Position numbers and translations under genes: made by a program. Of a stretch of 64,000 bases of DNA, positions 13,430-26,240 are shown one piece after another; position 1 is the stretch's first letter, and every line of letters starts with the position of its first letter. The notes under the pieces were generated by a model. It was not told the origin of the DNA and made no database searches. It saw nothing but the letters and a program-made list of their open reading frames with translations. The DNA comes from Dastarcus helophoroides (taxonomy: Eukaryota; Arthropoda; Insecta; Coleoptera; Bothrideridae): assembly GCA_028583605.1 (NCBI GenBank), contig CM053333.1:13229638-13293637 (forward strand), given 5' to 3'.

Positions 13430-14080
13430 CATATTATGCCTTCAAAGCACCGCAAGTAGAATGCGAAAACAAGGATAGATGGCGATGAATCGCTTTCTTT
13501 AACAAGGATAGGTTGGAACACTTGGGGAAAATTCCGTTCGGTAACAAGTTGCATAGCTTGGAAGTTCTATAGAAAACAGAGTCGTCAAGCTGGACCGCAC
13601 AGGAATTTGTTGTCTCCGACTGTCTTGTATGCCTCAAAAATCTTGCCTTTGGGGGATCAATCCTATTAGTTCTTGTGAGCATCGCCCATAAAAATACTTG
13701 TAGAAAAGAGATAAATCACCAACCATCGGCTTGTGCTCTAGTGTTTCGAGAAAATCGGTCAAACTGTCGTCATCAATTAGGCGAATCGCTCTTCTTTGAA
13801 TTGGATCCAAAAGTACTAAAATGTGCTTTGGGCTGAACTCCAAATATAAGAACAGTATTCTAGTGTTGGCCTAACTAGAGCTTTGTATAGTGTGAGTAGC
13901 TGATGAAGTGTGAAGTACTTTGTAGCTCTAAAAAGGAAGCCTAGCTTCGGAGAGGCGGATTTGGCAATGACGAGCACATGATCGTCCCAAGAGAAGTTAG
14001 TGCTCGCATTCACTTCTAGGATAGACAGATTAAATTCCATCGGGAAGATTTTATCGTCCATGAGTATGTTTGTTGCATTA
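13430..14080 (-). mobile_element. Non-LTR retrotransposon (CR1-like) RT C-terminal fragment
   Basis: Three minus-strand frames in order encode the end of a reverse transcriptase polyprotein: LGFLFRATKYFTLHQLLTLY and KALVRPTLEYCSYIWSSAQS (13,816-14,061), then LDPIQRRAIRLIDDDSLTDF with DLSLFYKYFYGRCSQEL (13,634-13,843), then LPNGIFPKCSNLSLLKKAI (13,434-13,682). These blocks in this order are typical of CR1/L2-type elements after the RT core. Two frameshifts show it is dead. The RT catalytic core is missing, so it is 5'-truncated. Confidence 0.75.
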
Positions 14081-16040
14081 TCCCCTGATGTTTTCTTAGA
14101 GAAAATCGCGGTTAGAAAACTCCGTCGTTAATACAACATCTCTCATAAACAACCTAACTATGGACAAATGTTTATTGGAAATTAAATAATGCAGATGTTT
14201 AATAAGTATTGAACATTAATTTTGTGTATGCGTCGTTATTTATTTGTTAGATATTCTGTTGTAGTTTTTGTCAGATCGCAGATTTCGTAAACTTTCTGCA
14301 TCATTTATTTGTCGAAATCCTGTTCTATTTTTCATCAGACCGGCTTATTAGAGAAGCCAAAAATTTTAATTATTTAGCATTTTTTCTAGTTTTAAATGTA
14401 CGAAAGCGCAAATATGGCGAAATATTACATGAAAATTTGTTTCCCATTAGTTAAACCGATATTCTCTCCCGCTTAATCATATGCACCTGGTGAGTGAAAG
14501 TGATTAGAAATTGATAAGTGTTTCGAGCTCGAAGTCGAAATAATGTCGGTTAAGAGAATTTGTTGCAAATCAGGAGCGCCCTGTTGAGAGAAGTTATCGG
14601 TTAATTGACCCCGCTTTTAAATGGCCGAATAACAATTTTTCCATGTTCTCTCTTCCGAATACTCGGTATAAATTAATGACCTAATGAATTAGAGACCATG
14701 TATACAACAAAGGGAGAAAGTTAAATGGCGAAACAAAGACGTAATTAAAAAAGGGAATATATCCCTTCCTTGCAGAAGATAACCCAAAGGAAGGGAATAA
14801 TACTTATTTATGTAATTTAGGTGGGGATTTGGATTGCAAAATTATGGAATATTCGTCGTGGAGGGGTGCTAGGAGCATATTAGCCAATAAAACATGCTTA
14901 GCGCGTATATATCCGCTGACAAATGTACAGTTTTAAAGGAAGCAGGGGTATGGAACATAATTTACAGCAGTCCATTCTCAATAACGGCCATGACTGCTGA
15001 ATTTCACACTTTACGAGACCGTCGGTGTACTTAACAGTGCCTCTAATTTATGAGAGTCCAGCGAAACTGCCAATGCACCATGTGTCGTTCTGCCAACGAC
15101 AGCCGTCATTTGTAACTCCTCAGTCCACTACGGCCGCTGCCAAACAAGGACTGCTAAATATTAATAACTCCCGATTACCTTACTCTTACTAAATCCGCCC
15201 AATTTATTAATTAGGCTCGTTAGTGAACCATGCGACCACTTTGCGCGCGACCTCTCTAATTTATGGACCGCACATCTCGAGCCACACTTAGCCGGCAATT
15301 TGTCCAGAATTGCCTCTTGCACCACCACCCTAGCCGGCCCTTGCTTTCGATCACACACACGCGAATTCTTTCATTTATTTCTAGCATTTTTTACCTTATA
15401 TTTTATAACTATGGCACTTTGTCTCGCTCGTTGGGTATTGCACTCGCTTAGATTCCCTCAACTATTTTATTTCGATCACTTGCAACTGCCACTCAAATTA
15501 TTTGGCAACAATTTACCATTTTAGATCATGCATATACATCAATAATAATAGTTCAAAATGACCCCTTTTCCTGCCCTATCACTGTTGCAATTGCTCAAAT
15601 CGCCAGTGACTAGGTCAACAAAGTACAGGAGGGGATTCTCACCGGGAGAATTTGCGCGAATGCTTCAGGTGAGTAGAGTATCCAAACTAAAGTGGGGATT
15701 ATGATTAGGGCTAGTTATTGTCGACTAAATGAACCCCTTCACATTAGATAGAGTAGTTACGCTGCAAGGGGAGCTTAGAATGAGATGAGTGTCCAACACA
15801 TCACGTGTCACTGCATGAACTTACCATCAACGAGAGGACGAATCTTGGAAACTTCTATCTTGGCGTTATCAAGAGACGCATCCGAAAGATACGCTTCGCT
15901 CTTCAGGATACAATTGAGTGTGGTCAAATAAATAAGCAAAACCATCTCTACGAGTGCGATAGTATAGTGGGCCTTAAAAAGAGAGGCCCATATGCGCTTA
16001 TTTTTTTTTTATTGAACGAACTGGTCTTTGGTTATCTTCA
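14080..16040. other. Non-coding, one less AT-rich block
   Basis: 14,980-15,340 has balanced composition with homeodomain-like TAATTTAT/TTAATTAG words and might be an enhancer, but this is speculative. The rest is featureless to my reading. Confidence 0.3.
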
Positions 16041-16043
16041 AAA

Positions 16044-16286
16044 ATTGAAATACAAATCTTATCCCCTGAAACGAAGGCAAATTTAAAAAAAATTAAAAAA
16101 ACACAACAATGGTTGTTCTAACGCGTTTAGATAGCCAAGCAATCATCTTCAAAGAGACATGGAGATTCAGAGAGATATAGAGTATCTCTTTGAAGGTGAT
16201 AGCTTGGCTATCGAAACGCGTTAGAGCAACCATTGTTGTGTTTTTTAATCTTTCTTTGTTTCAGGGTACAATATTTGCATTTCAAT
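16044..16286. mobile_element. Snap-back palindromic MITE
   Basis: Core arms of about 57 bp at 16,101-16,157 and 16,185-16,241 are near-perfect reverse complements (ACACAACAATGGTTG, AACGCGTTT.GATAGCCAAG, TCTTCAAAGAGA) around a loop of about 27 nt. Weaker pairing extends outward to TTGAAATACAAATC and its inverse, near 16,044 and 16,286. No coding capacity. Confidence 0.65.
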
Positions 16287-16619
16287 ATACGCTCAACTAA
16301 TCTTAGGTAACTCTTCCTGAATCCAAAACTACAAATTATTGTAGATGGCAATTCCTAAGGACATTGAGTGAAGCCCCTGCTCTTCTTTTATATTCCTTGA
16401 ACAGTTAACAGTGCTGAATTTGGTATTTTCTTCTTTACTATTCTAAAAAACAAGTGTACTTTGAAAGTAATGGTTTATTTTGGCCGTTTATAGGTTAATA
16501 CTTGCATTATTATTCTTTATTCAAGTAGATCCACGTGCACCTCTGAAACTTCCACTAATTCGTTTTAGCAGTGGCATGTTGTCCATGAATGCAATGAATG
16601 CAATATGGCAAAGTACGTA

Positions 16620-16800
16620 TTAGTAGTTTAAGTAGGATTAACTCGCAAAGGATAAGAGTCCTATTCTGCCTATAGGCTCTGCCACTAGAAGGTGGAAATT
16701 ACTATATATTGTCCGATTTATAGACCACCACGTGCCAATCAATGGCCATAAAAGTTTTTTTGTGAAATCGTCTTTGTAAGGCCAAAATATAGGTGAACAC
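16620..16800 (-). mobile_element. Possible third CR1-like 3' fragment
   Basis: Minus-strand text with FHLLVAEPIGRI resembles FRLLLAEPKRHNSVD of the fragment near 7,930. The match is short, and this is a tentative call. Confidence 0.25.
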
Positions 16801-16957
16801 TCTTGGCGTCTCATACTGTTACCCGAATGTGGGTTTGTCAACTTTTCGACTTTTCGTTTTTAATTCTCAAACAATTTTAAAAAACGATTCACCAATGTAT
16901 TCGCAAAGGGCGTTAAAATTATGTATTGCAAGTAGGGTAGTACCATTTAAAATTCTA

Positions 16958-18530
16958 TTTTTTTTTTTGTTAAGCAGGGGAAATCCTTTACGAACATCTG
17001 GGAAGATAACTCAGATAGTGTTAAACTTCCAGACTGTGGGTACTGACTAAAACCCCTGATTCTTGAAGTCCGGTCCATGGCCCCCAATTCCTCCGTCAAA
17101 ACAGTACATTAGCACTGGAGCACTAATGTAAGCTGTTTTGCCTAAAACAAACAAAACGCAAAAAATGTTCCTTATGGAAGCCGATCGCTGTTACAGCCTA
17201 GAGAACCAACCTCGGTCTCCTGATTTTGGTTGGAATTTCTGGGTAGTAATCCACTGCCTGTCGAACTAGTTCGTTGCCCTAGAATTTACCTCCCTGAGAA
17301 AATCTCTTACCTTAGGTAGATCGACTTCTCTATGAAGTTGGTCATTTCTAGCAAACCATGGAGCATCCATGGCTTGTCTTAGAAAAACATTCTGGAACAC
17401 CTGAAGTTTCTTCATATGGTTATCGGTATCTTGTGACCAGGCTACAGATGTGTAGGTCATCGCTGGTCTTATGATTGATGTGTATAGCAATACTTTAATG
17501 CCTATGGACTACCAATCATTTCTAGCAGCAGTCCCTTTAGCATTCTGACCTTGGACACTGCATAATCGATGTGAGCCCGAAATGTCAGTCTTTTGTCCAG
17601 TATTACCCCTAGATACTTTGCCCGAAGTTTCCAGTCAACGTTTTGCCAATGGACATAAATATGTCCATATGGTTGGAGTCTTCTTCTGGTGAAGAAAGCT
17701 GTTTGAGTCTTGTCTGCGTTAACTTTGATTCTCCATGTACAAAAGTATTCTAGGAGTTCGTCTGTAGCTGCCTGCAGTCGTCTGGTAGCTAATTCTGGAC
17801 TTAGAGAATTTGCCAATAACGCCGGGTCGTCAACATAGGTTGTTAATGTCGTCTGGTTGGTTCTTGGAATGTCTGCTGTGAGCAGACAGTGTAGGAGCGG
17901 TGACAATGCCGAACCTTCAGGTACGCCATACCCCAACCTATACTGGTTAGATAGTGCCTGTTCCACCTTCGCCCTAAATGAGCGATGGTGCAGGAACAAG
18001 CTTACCATTTAAACCATTGCTTGAGATTCCGCAGTGATGCATCTTGTATACTAATCCTTGGTGCCAAACTGTGTCAAATGTCTTGGAGATATCGAAGAAA
18101 ATTGCTACTACTACCTGATTCCAGTTCATGCTGTGTGTGATTTTTTTAACCACCCACAGCAACTGGTCCGAGGTAGAGTGCATTGGTTGGAACCCAAATT
18201 GTTCCTTAGGAATGATGTCGCGATCGCTGATGATGTTCTGCAGACGCTTCTTCAAAATCCTCTTCGCCGCCTTACCCAAGTTGGATTAGAGGCTTATTGG
18301 CCTGTAATTTTGGGAAAAATTCCCCGCCTTACCCGGCTTAGAAATGAAGGTAACGTTTGCAGACTTCCACCTTGTAGGAAAATACGGATTTTTGAACATT
18401 GAATTTACTCTATCTCCAAAGTATTTGACAGCTTTGTCTGGAAGATTCTTCAGAGCTTGATTCGGAATTCCTTCTAGACCTGGTGCCTTCTTGACATTTA
18501 GCTTTTACAGAAAGCTTTGGAGTTAAAAAA
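16958..18530 (-). mobile_element. Jockey-type LINE, copy 1, 5'-truncated with poly(A)
   Basis: The minus strand encodes, in order, broken reverse transcriptase blocks: a finger region with PGLEG.PNQALK (near 18,480), [16 protein letters not shown] with [17 protein letters not shown] (17,974-18,279), [13 protein letters not shown] and the catalytic box YVDDPALLAN where FADD is usual, then KVNADKTQTAFF and [17 protein letters not shown] (17,502-18,008), and PAMTYTSVAWSQ (17,266-17,490). A run of 11 T at 16,958-16,968 is the poly(A) tail on the minus strand. Frameshifts separate the blocks. The same element is found at 60,879-62,770. Confidence 0.85.
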
Positions 18531-18699
18531 TCTAAAGTGGGGGTTGATAGGAGTTGGATGGATGAACATATCTGGTTAACTTTACCTTCAAGAATTGTCC
18601 CCCCAAGAATTTCAGTTTTATAATTATAGGGAGGGGGGGTCAGTTTTCGTTGGGAGGCCCTGTATAATTGATTAAATAAATCTAAAATTTTGACTTCAG

Positions 18700-19340
18700 G
18701 GTCCAAATATCCCTTTTTTTCAATTTCAAAGATGTTTTTCGATGTTTGCCTGCAATTTCGAATTTAATATTTTAAAGTTATAATTTTAATGAAATAATTT
18801 TAAAAATAAAATTTATATATCTCGTAATTTTCCCTACAACTTTTGAAAAAACTTAAAAAGTTCAAATTCAAATTTTTTAAACCGTTTTTCAACTTTCAAA
18901 ATTTGACATTCTTCTAGAAATTTTGATTTCAAATGTCAAAGCTCTGAGAAAATATTAAAGGCTTCAAATTTAAACTTCTTCAACCTTTTATTTTAAGTTT
19001 CTCACAATTTTAAAATTGAATGGAAATTTGAAAATGAGGACGAAATTTTGAAAAAAAAAACGTCTAATATCTTAGAAAAAACGTCTAATATCTTAGAGAA
19101 CATCATTTCAGCGCCGATGTTTTTTTAATAATTTTCTTAGGAATTTAAAAAAAAGTAAGACTTTTTTTTCAAATCCCAAAATTTTTGCTTTTTTGAATGT
19201 TACTTTTTTGTCGAACTTAAGACTCGAGATTTAGGATTTTTTTCTTAAAATTTAATTAAAATATTTAACTTTAAAGCCGAAATTAAAAACTAAAAATACT
19301 AACTTTAAACACGTGTTCAAAAATTTGAAATTTTAAGTAT
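18700..19340. repeat. AT-rich degenerate array
   Basis: Words such as AAATTTTGAAAAAA and TCAAATTTAAACTT repeat loosely. It includes a 23-bp tandem pair (AAAAACGTCTAATATCTTAG) near 19,060-19,100. Confidence 0.5.
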
Positions 19341-20770
19341 GTGTTCTTTGCCGATCAGTTTCTCCATTCATGAAAAGCACCCAACTGTGTTTTAAGTCTT
19401 CGGGTCCAGACAGCAACTTTTTTATTCGAATTTATTAGGCATCGTATACGCCGGGAAATAATGAACTGAACTTATCTAAATATCGGAATATGTCCGTTTT
19501 TCAGTTTCAGCATTTATGCTGTACCGTTTCATTATTGCGCTGGCAACATGGCGTGAACTGATTCGGCGGAGTCTTTTATATTTAAATTGCTAACGGTGGC
19601 TCGCCGTGTAAATATTCTTTCTCTTCGTTCTCATCACAGATACAGATATTTACTCAAGTGTATTTTTCTTCGGAGAATTATTCGGATGAAGTTTTTTACT
19701 TTACCTCCCCATTTTCTAATTTCATTGTTCTTTCACCCTTACTGGATGTTTTATGTTTCTTTCGAGGTTTTTTATTTGACTGTATGGGATGATGCGCCTA
19801 ATAAGATGCTAAATTGTACTGCCTCTTCCGGAACAATAAAATCAAACTTTCTCGTTTACTTCAAAAAAGTCCGGTGAACCAATTGTAAATTTATGAGAAT
19901 TAAAAATCATTTGCGGAATAGGGAAGAAAAATTGAAGGTCCGAATGGAATAAATAAAATTAAGGAACTGTGAAATGGTGAAACATAGGCGATGAATAACA
20001 GTTGCCTTATAAGTCGTTAATTTAAATGTGTTTCGTTACATAAATTAAGCGAAATGGCTTTCTTGGCACACCTAAAACCATTGGTATTCACTGCGAAACA
20101 TCGCGCGCAAAAAAGTCTGAAAAACTCCTTACCCCCTGATCGCATATTTCATATGCAGAGGGCTGTTTTGCTTGCTAGAGCAATATTATTTCCATATTTT
20201 TCACATAATGCGCCTCTGTATATGGGTTTTATTTCATGTGACATCATGGTAATGCATTTTAACGTCTTATCATTCATTGAGGCTCTTTCGCAACTCTTTA
20301 AAAACACCACCGGTAAATATTTGTTAGAACTTGACTTCTTCGCAATTTATGTCGCTTATTCTCCCATTCTCGGCACGCCCCATCGTGTTTCCAACCAAAA
20401 ATTTTCTTTTAGATATTCAGCACACTCCAAAGAAACTTGCTATATTGAATTTACAATATTATGAGACCTTGTAAGGAAACTTCTAAAACCTCTACAGATT
20501 GGACTTAAATATCCGAACAAATCAAAACTTATTACTAAAAGGAAAACATGAATAGGTCACGTTTAATGTTAAAATTATAAAGAAGAAAAAATAAAAGAGT
20601 CAAAATTTTGCACCTTGGGACAACTATTAAGATAGAATGTAGCAGATAAAAAAAGTAGTGCCCTCGGACATACGTTAGAAAAAAATCTTCTGTAAATGCT
20701 TCGTTACTTAATTATTTAAAAAATTCATTTCAAATAATTTATGGTTTTAATCATTTCCTTGCTGGAATGG
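19340..20770. other. Non-coding, nothing identified
   Basis: Moderately AT-rich with short open frames on the plus strand (for example 20,054-20,464) that resemble no family I know and lack splice or codon evidence. Confidence 0.35.
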
Positions 20771-20775
20771 TTCAA

Positions 20776-21912
20776 TATACAGGGTGATTCAGTCATAATG
20801 GCATTAATTTTAACTATGAGTTCGGAAGGCTTGCTAAAGACAGAAAATTGAAAAAAAAATGTTTATTCCACTTTTTAAAATAGATTTAAATCATCACATT
20901 GACCACCAAAAGCCCGGCCCTACTGACCACGTTAAATGCTTTACGGCAGCAGACGCTTATTACGTTATCATCCACTCACCAGCTGCAATGATAAGCCGGA
21001 CTGGCGAGGGCGAAAGATCGCTAATTAATGGACAATAAACCTCTATCAATTATTTTTACGAATAAGTATTTGTATTTTCTTACATTTAAAGCTTCTTACA
21101 TTTTTTGTTTCGTTAATAAATCGGTTTGATTAAAAGTAAAACGCAAATTCAAAAAATAAACAAACACAAACGACTCAAACTAAAATATTAATTCTACAAA
21201 ATAAATAACGATACGACGCACTGTTTTATTTAATTTTGAAGCATATTAACGTTGGTTAGCAGTTAGGTTGTTGTTTATAAAAAATATGTCAACGATAGCC
21301 CACGGTCAGATTAGGTGCAGTGTAATTACATTCGAGTGCCTCTTTTTCGAACTATTTTAGGCTTGTCGGGCGGATGAAAAAAGTGATGATTCGTCGGTAA
21401 ACTACACATGGTTTAAAAAATTTTCATCGGATTACAGAGGGTCACAAAAAATAAAACGTTGGGAAGTAACTCTCGAATATTAATCACTTTTAGCACTTGC
21501 ACCCACAACAGCGAATTTAATTCATTAGTTGCAGTGTTGACATCAACGTTTACATCCAACTCGGGATTTCTTCTTTTTTTTATTTACCGTAACTTTCTTT
21601 TGCAATTCGTTGTTATCCGATTATCATATAAAAAAGCAATTGTCAAGTATTGTCATTTAAATATAACCTAGCAATGTTTTGTTTATTTGTTTCGCCCGAA
21701 TCCCAACAGTGCAGCCATAAATTCTTCTTCCTTCTATTTATCTGGTCCTTGGAGCTTTGGAGTCAGTGACAGCACAAAAAGGGGTTAAATTATGATTTTA
21801 AAATATCTTTTTTCAGCGTAATTATTTTTATTTAATACCGTATTCATATTATACTCATTTTTCTCTATCTTCTCTTAAAATTAATGCCGCTATGACTGGA
21901 TCACCCTATATA
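20776..21912. mobile_element. TIR element with TATACAGGGTG ends
   Basis: The left end TATACAGGGTGATTCAGTCA, then TAATGGCATTAATTTTA, is matched by the inverse of the right end (TATATAGGGTGATCCAGTCA, TAGCGGCATTAATTTTA), about 38 bp of inverted repeat. The 1.14-kb interior has no transposase. TA on both sides suggests a Tc1/mariner-type target. Confidence 0.65.
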
Positions 21913-22129
21913 TAACTCATAAACTATATTTAACACAGTTTTATTAAATACAGCAAGTTAATGTGAAAATTCCACTATTTTTTCATGAAATCTCAGATTT
22001 GCGTTCACGATGCTGTAAAACGAAACCGGTCTGGAAAACTTGGTGGAATTTTCGTACCTATTTGTATGAAGACAGATAATTGCGAATCAGAAGACGTCTC
22101 CAAGGGTATGTTTTATCTCTTTACAAGGA

Positions 22130-23340
22130 TTTTTTTATCTTGTTTAAAGTCTAAACTTAAAAAACCTGAAATTTTTCTGTTAGTCAAAATTTTCAGAAAA
22201 AGTTGGCAATTTAGAAAATTGAGCAATTTAAAAAAATGTTGAGACGAGAATTTCTTTTTCATTTTTGAGTCTTATTGACTCGAAACCGAATTAGATTTGC
22301 TGTTTATTCAAATAATAATTTAAATATTTTCCAATACGTTAATGCAAACAGTATATCCAATTGTTTGAGTTTAAAATTTAAGTTTTAAAAAAAAATTGCC
22401 ACTTTCAATAAGAAGTTTTGGTTTTAAAGTCAAAATTTTGAAAACCTCGACATTTCCGTCGGAAATTCCAAATCTGAATCTGATTTTTTTTGTTTTGTTG
22501 TTTTGTTTTGTTGTTTTGTTTTGTTGGTTGGCTGACTTCACACTCGAAACCTAGACTTTTTCTAAAATGTTTTTGAAATTTTGCTTTATCTATCTATCTT
22601 TTTGAGTTTTGAATCAAGCTTTATAATATAAATGTGTTTTCTAAAATTGTTACTGTAAGCTTGAAAATAAGAAAGTGATTGTCTTATATATTTCGAGTTT
22701 TTTTTCGAAATTTCCACGTTTCCGATTACTACCCGTTTAAACTTGAACTTTTTTTAGACCGTCACCTTTATAGGCAATACGTTGGTGTTGTGTTTATTAT
22801 CAAAACTCGAAATTTTCACTTTTTTCTTAAAATCTTCTGTTGAAATTCAAAATTTTTAATAAATATAATCATAATGATAAATGAACTGTATAAATTCCGA
22901 CTTGCCGAATACAGTACTACATTTACTACATTGGAGAATTTGGATTTTTTCTTGAAATTTCTCTTTTTTCTTGAAATTCTCCTTTTTCTTCAAATTTCTA
23001 GTTACGTCATCAAATCTAAGATTAAAATTTCGATTTTAATCTCGAAATGCTGACTATAAACCCATAATTTTTATTTTAACGTCGGAATTTCAGCTTAAGG
23101 TTTGGTATTTCGAATTTTTTTCGAGATCTTTTTGGCAATGAAAGTTTAAATGGTCAAGTAAAAAAAAATAAATTGAAGTCAGAATTTCGATCTTTTTCTA
23201 GACATTTTTAATAAAAGTTTCGAAAGTTGAAATTGAAATTTTGACGTATATCCCAAATTTTGACATTAAACTCGGGCTTAAAGTCGGAATTATGAAGGTA
23301 CAGTACTAGTAGTTCAGACTTTAATTTCAAAATATATATA
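22130..23340. repeat. AT-rich degenerate array with TTTTG microsatellite
   Basis: T-rich orientation with TTTCGAAATTT/TTTTTCTTGAAATT words. Contains TTTTG/TTG repeats at about 22,488-22,527. Confidence 0.5.
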
Positions 23341-26240
23341 TTTTCTTTTTTATAAAGATTTCAATAGATGCAACCAAGTGATAAAATTGTAAATATATTT
23401 TTGGGGGATTTAATAAAGATACCTGAGTCTTTGAGGCATTGTTAATTCAATGGTTTGGCTTATTCCCATTCTTGTTGAGCAAAAATATACTGATACATAA
23501 ATTTTACAGTCTTCTAATTAAAAACAATCAAGCTGATACATAAAATGTGAGGTAAAATTTTCTTGAATAAAAGTTGTATTAATTTTTAACTGAAATGTGC
23601 CCAACAGATTGCCTTTTAATGAAGTAAAATCGTTTAGCTTAAAAAATATTTATACTTAGACCATTTTAAAAGATTATGCATATTAATGCTGCAGTGCTGC
23701 ATATTTTCACAGGGATTAAAGCGTTAATCAAAAATGATTTAATTAGTTCCAAACCGCTTTAGTAATATTGTGAATTTAAATGCCTTTACTTGAAGAATTA
23801 TTATTTAGGTTACCGAAGGAAAATTAAAAATACAGCATCCCATTCGTCCCTATTTAAATTTCTACTTTTGAATAAACATATTTTCTCGGACCCTTTCCGA
23901 CGGCGAATAAATATGCACAACTTAATTCGCAAATTTGTATCAATGAAATTTGAATAAACATTTTTATTTTATTAATTTCTGATAGCAAAATGTTCACATT
24001 CCTAATTCATATATTCAGCTAAAATTCTCCGATTATATTAGGCGCTGACAGTTGGTTATAAAATACGTTGTGCTTAGAATAAGGCAGATCAATTTCGAAG
24101 ATAAATAAAGGAAGCTAATGGAATGAAGCGCATAAAGAAATAAAAAGGAGGGCATAATTGAGGAGACGACGACAATATACTACTGTGGGGCATCCTGGTA
24201 TTGTTGCAATGGTAATTGAGAATCTGCAAAAAATGAACGACATTGACAATCGGCAAATATCTAAATCACCTCGAATTAAGAACTTCTGGAGTCGTAGCAT
24301 TAACTATAGAAAGGGGGCCTATAGGCGTGTACTTTTTCACTTTAATAGGATTACCAAACAAGGATGAAACTGTTTTATTAACACTCGAGACCTTTTACAG
24401 GACTAAATCGATACTACGAAATCTCAATACTATTCGGAACTTTTCTTTCGTTTGATAACAGGGCTGCTCCACCCACCGGTAAATTTAGGGCCCTCTACTT
24501 TCTTACCAAATGAAAAAGCTTATGAAGTGTGTTTTATAACTTTTTGGAATACCGTCGCGTATCAGGGCGCAGAACTGCCACATACAAATGGTGGATGCGC
24601 AAGGATAAGTATTTATTTGTTGTTCGTTCGCTATGTGAAAAAGTTTAATGACTTCTTTTTCATTACGATAGAGGAATTTACATATAATTTTCGTCTTTTT
24701 CGAGATACTTCTCTTAATTTCAATAACAGTCACGATAAATTTCTAGAGGGAATGCTTGAACTATAAACCATTCATTCATTCTGCAGTGCACTGGATTAAA
24801 GTGGAAAGGGAAGTTGCATTGGAACTATTGCGTCTTGCAGACCATTGTCTATGAAACCAGGACGGCGGCTGCTAATATAATAAGCACCCTCCCCGATCCT
24901 TCCTCGGATTACAAACAGAGGGTGTGCAGCTCTGTTTTGCCCGTATTAATGATTCAATATCAATTAGTGGTAGTCTGAATTATATAAACTCAATCTTGAA
25001 GCTGAAAGAAAAAACTTGAGTTATGAAAATTCGGAAGTGCCTACAGAATCGTAACTCGATTTAATATTTCAGGGTGTTCAAAATTGTGGCGTGTTTTCAA
25101 AGGAACGGCTCTAGGGTTTATTTTCAATACCTTCCTAAGACATTATCCTTTCGATGTGTTGACCAGAATTTCCCAGCAACCGGAAATTTAAGCAAACAAA
25201 TTTTACTTTCATATTATATATAGCGCTACCCCTCTTACAAGAAGAGTTAACAAAGACCAAATGAAACAAGATAAAAAAATATACCCTCCTGGAAAATAAA
25301 ACAATTCTTTATTTTCGTCTAATTTCTCAAGTTGAAACATAAGTACATTTCACAATTAGGAACAACGCCTTAACTTTCGTGAATTCTTTTAATTATTTAT
25401 TTGAGTATAGTTGGAGTCCAGCACATCTCTATTAGAACCATTTTCCTTTTCAAAGAGCTGTCTGCCTATAATAAACATAAAATTTAGCAGCTAAAATCCA
25501 TTCAAATTCATGGAAAGATCAGAAGTTGTCGCGATCGTGCCTGTTTTGGTAGTAAAGCAGCAGTAGGGATGGAGAGAATCGTGCATGTGATAAATGTGAT
25601 TGATTCCCCTTGCGCGGGAAGGCTACGAACGGCCGCATTAGGACCACGGAAGCCATGTGTCTTGGCGCAATGGTCCGGTCATAATACCTGTACACCTTCC
25701 TTAAATATATGGCCCGAGCGCCAAAATAATCTAGACGTAGTGTCTTCTGCTTGGGCCCTTAATACGAAAACACTCTGCCTAAAAAGACGCACTCTTTCAC
25801 TAGTGAAATCAATTTATATTCCCGCGTATTGTAGCATATATTTACTTAGTAAAATAGCTAGTAGAAGCCATTCAATAAACAGCCATAAATCACGTGCAGT
25901 TTTCTTCTCTGTAACAGATGCATAATAGCCCCCTTTATTTAAAAAACTATCTGACTAGGGCATTGTTTCAATATCATTTAATAATAACTTTACGTGTCAC
26001 ATAAGGATTTACCACAAAATAGTAACTCCATGGGGCACCATAGTCTGAAGTGTTTTCACGTAAAACCCCATCATATTAAGAAAATGGTTTGCAGATTTAA
26101 AAAGTACTGCGTTAAAGTTATGCATATATTTAAATTCTTCTTTAAATTCTCAAAAAAATGCTACCCTCCTTCATTAAGGATTAACTTCGAAGTTAAGTTT
26201 TCCCTCAAAAACAGACGAATTCGGACGTCTTCAATTTTTT
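23340..26240. other. Non-coding with transposon-like scraps
   Basis: A CAGGGTGTTCAAAATT terminus near 25,071 suggests one end of another mariner-like element; its partner was not found. 24,780-24,960 and 25,560-25,760 are less AT-rich, with no recognised product. Confidence 0.3.

Noticed and set aside
20054..20464. 136-codon plus-strand open frame
   Set aside because: No recognised domain and a sequence that reads like random AT-rich translation.
25569..25925. 118-codon plus-strand open frame
   Set aside because: No recognised motif, no splice context, and surrounded by non-coding repeats.
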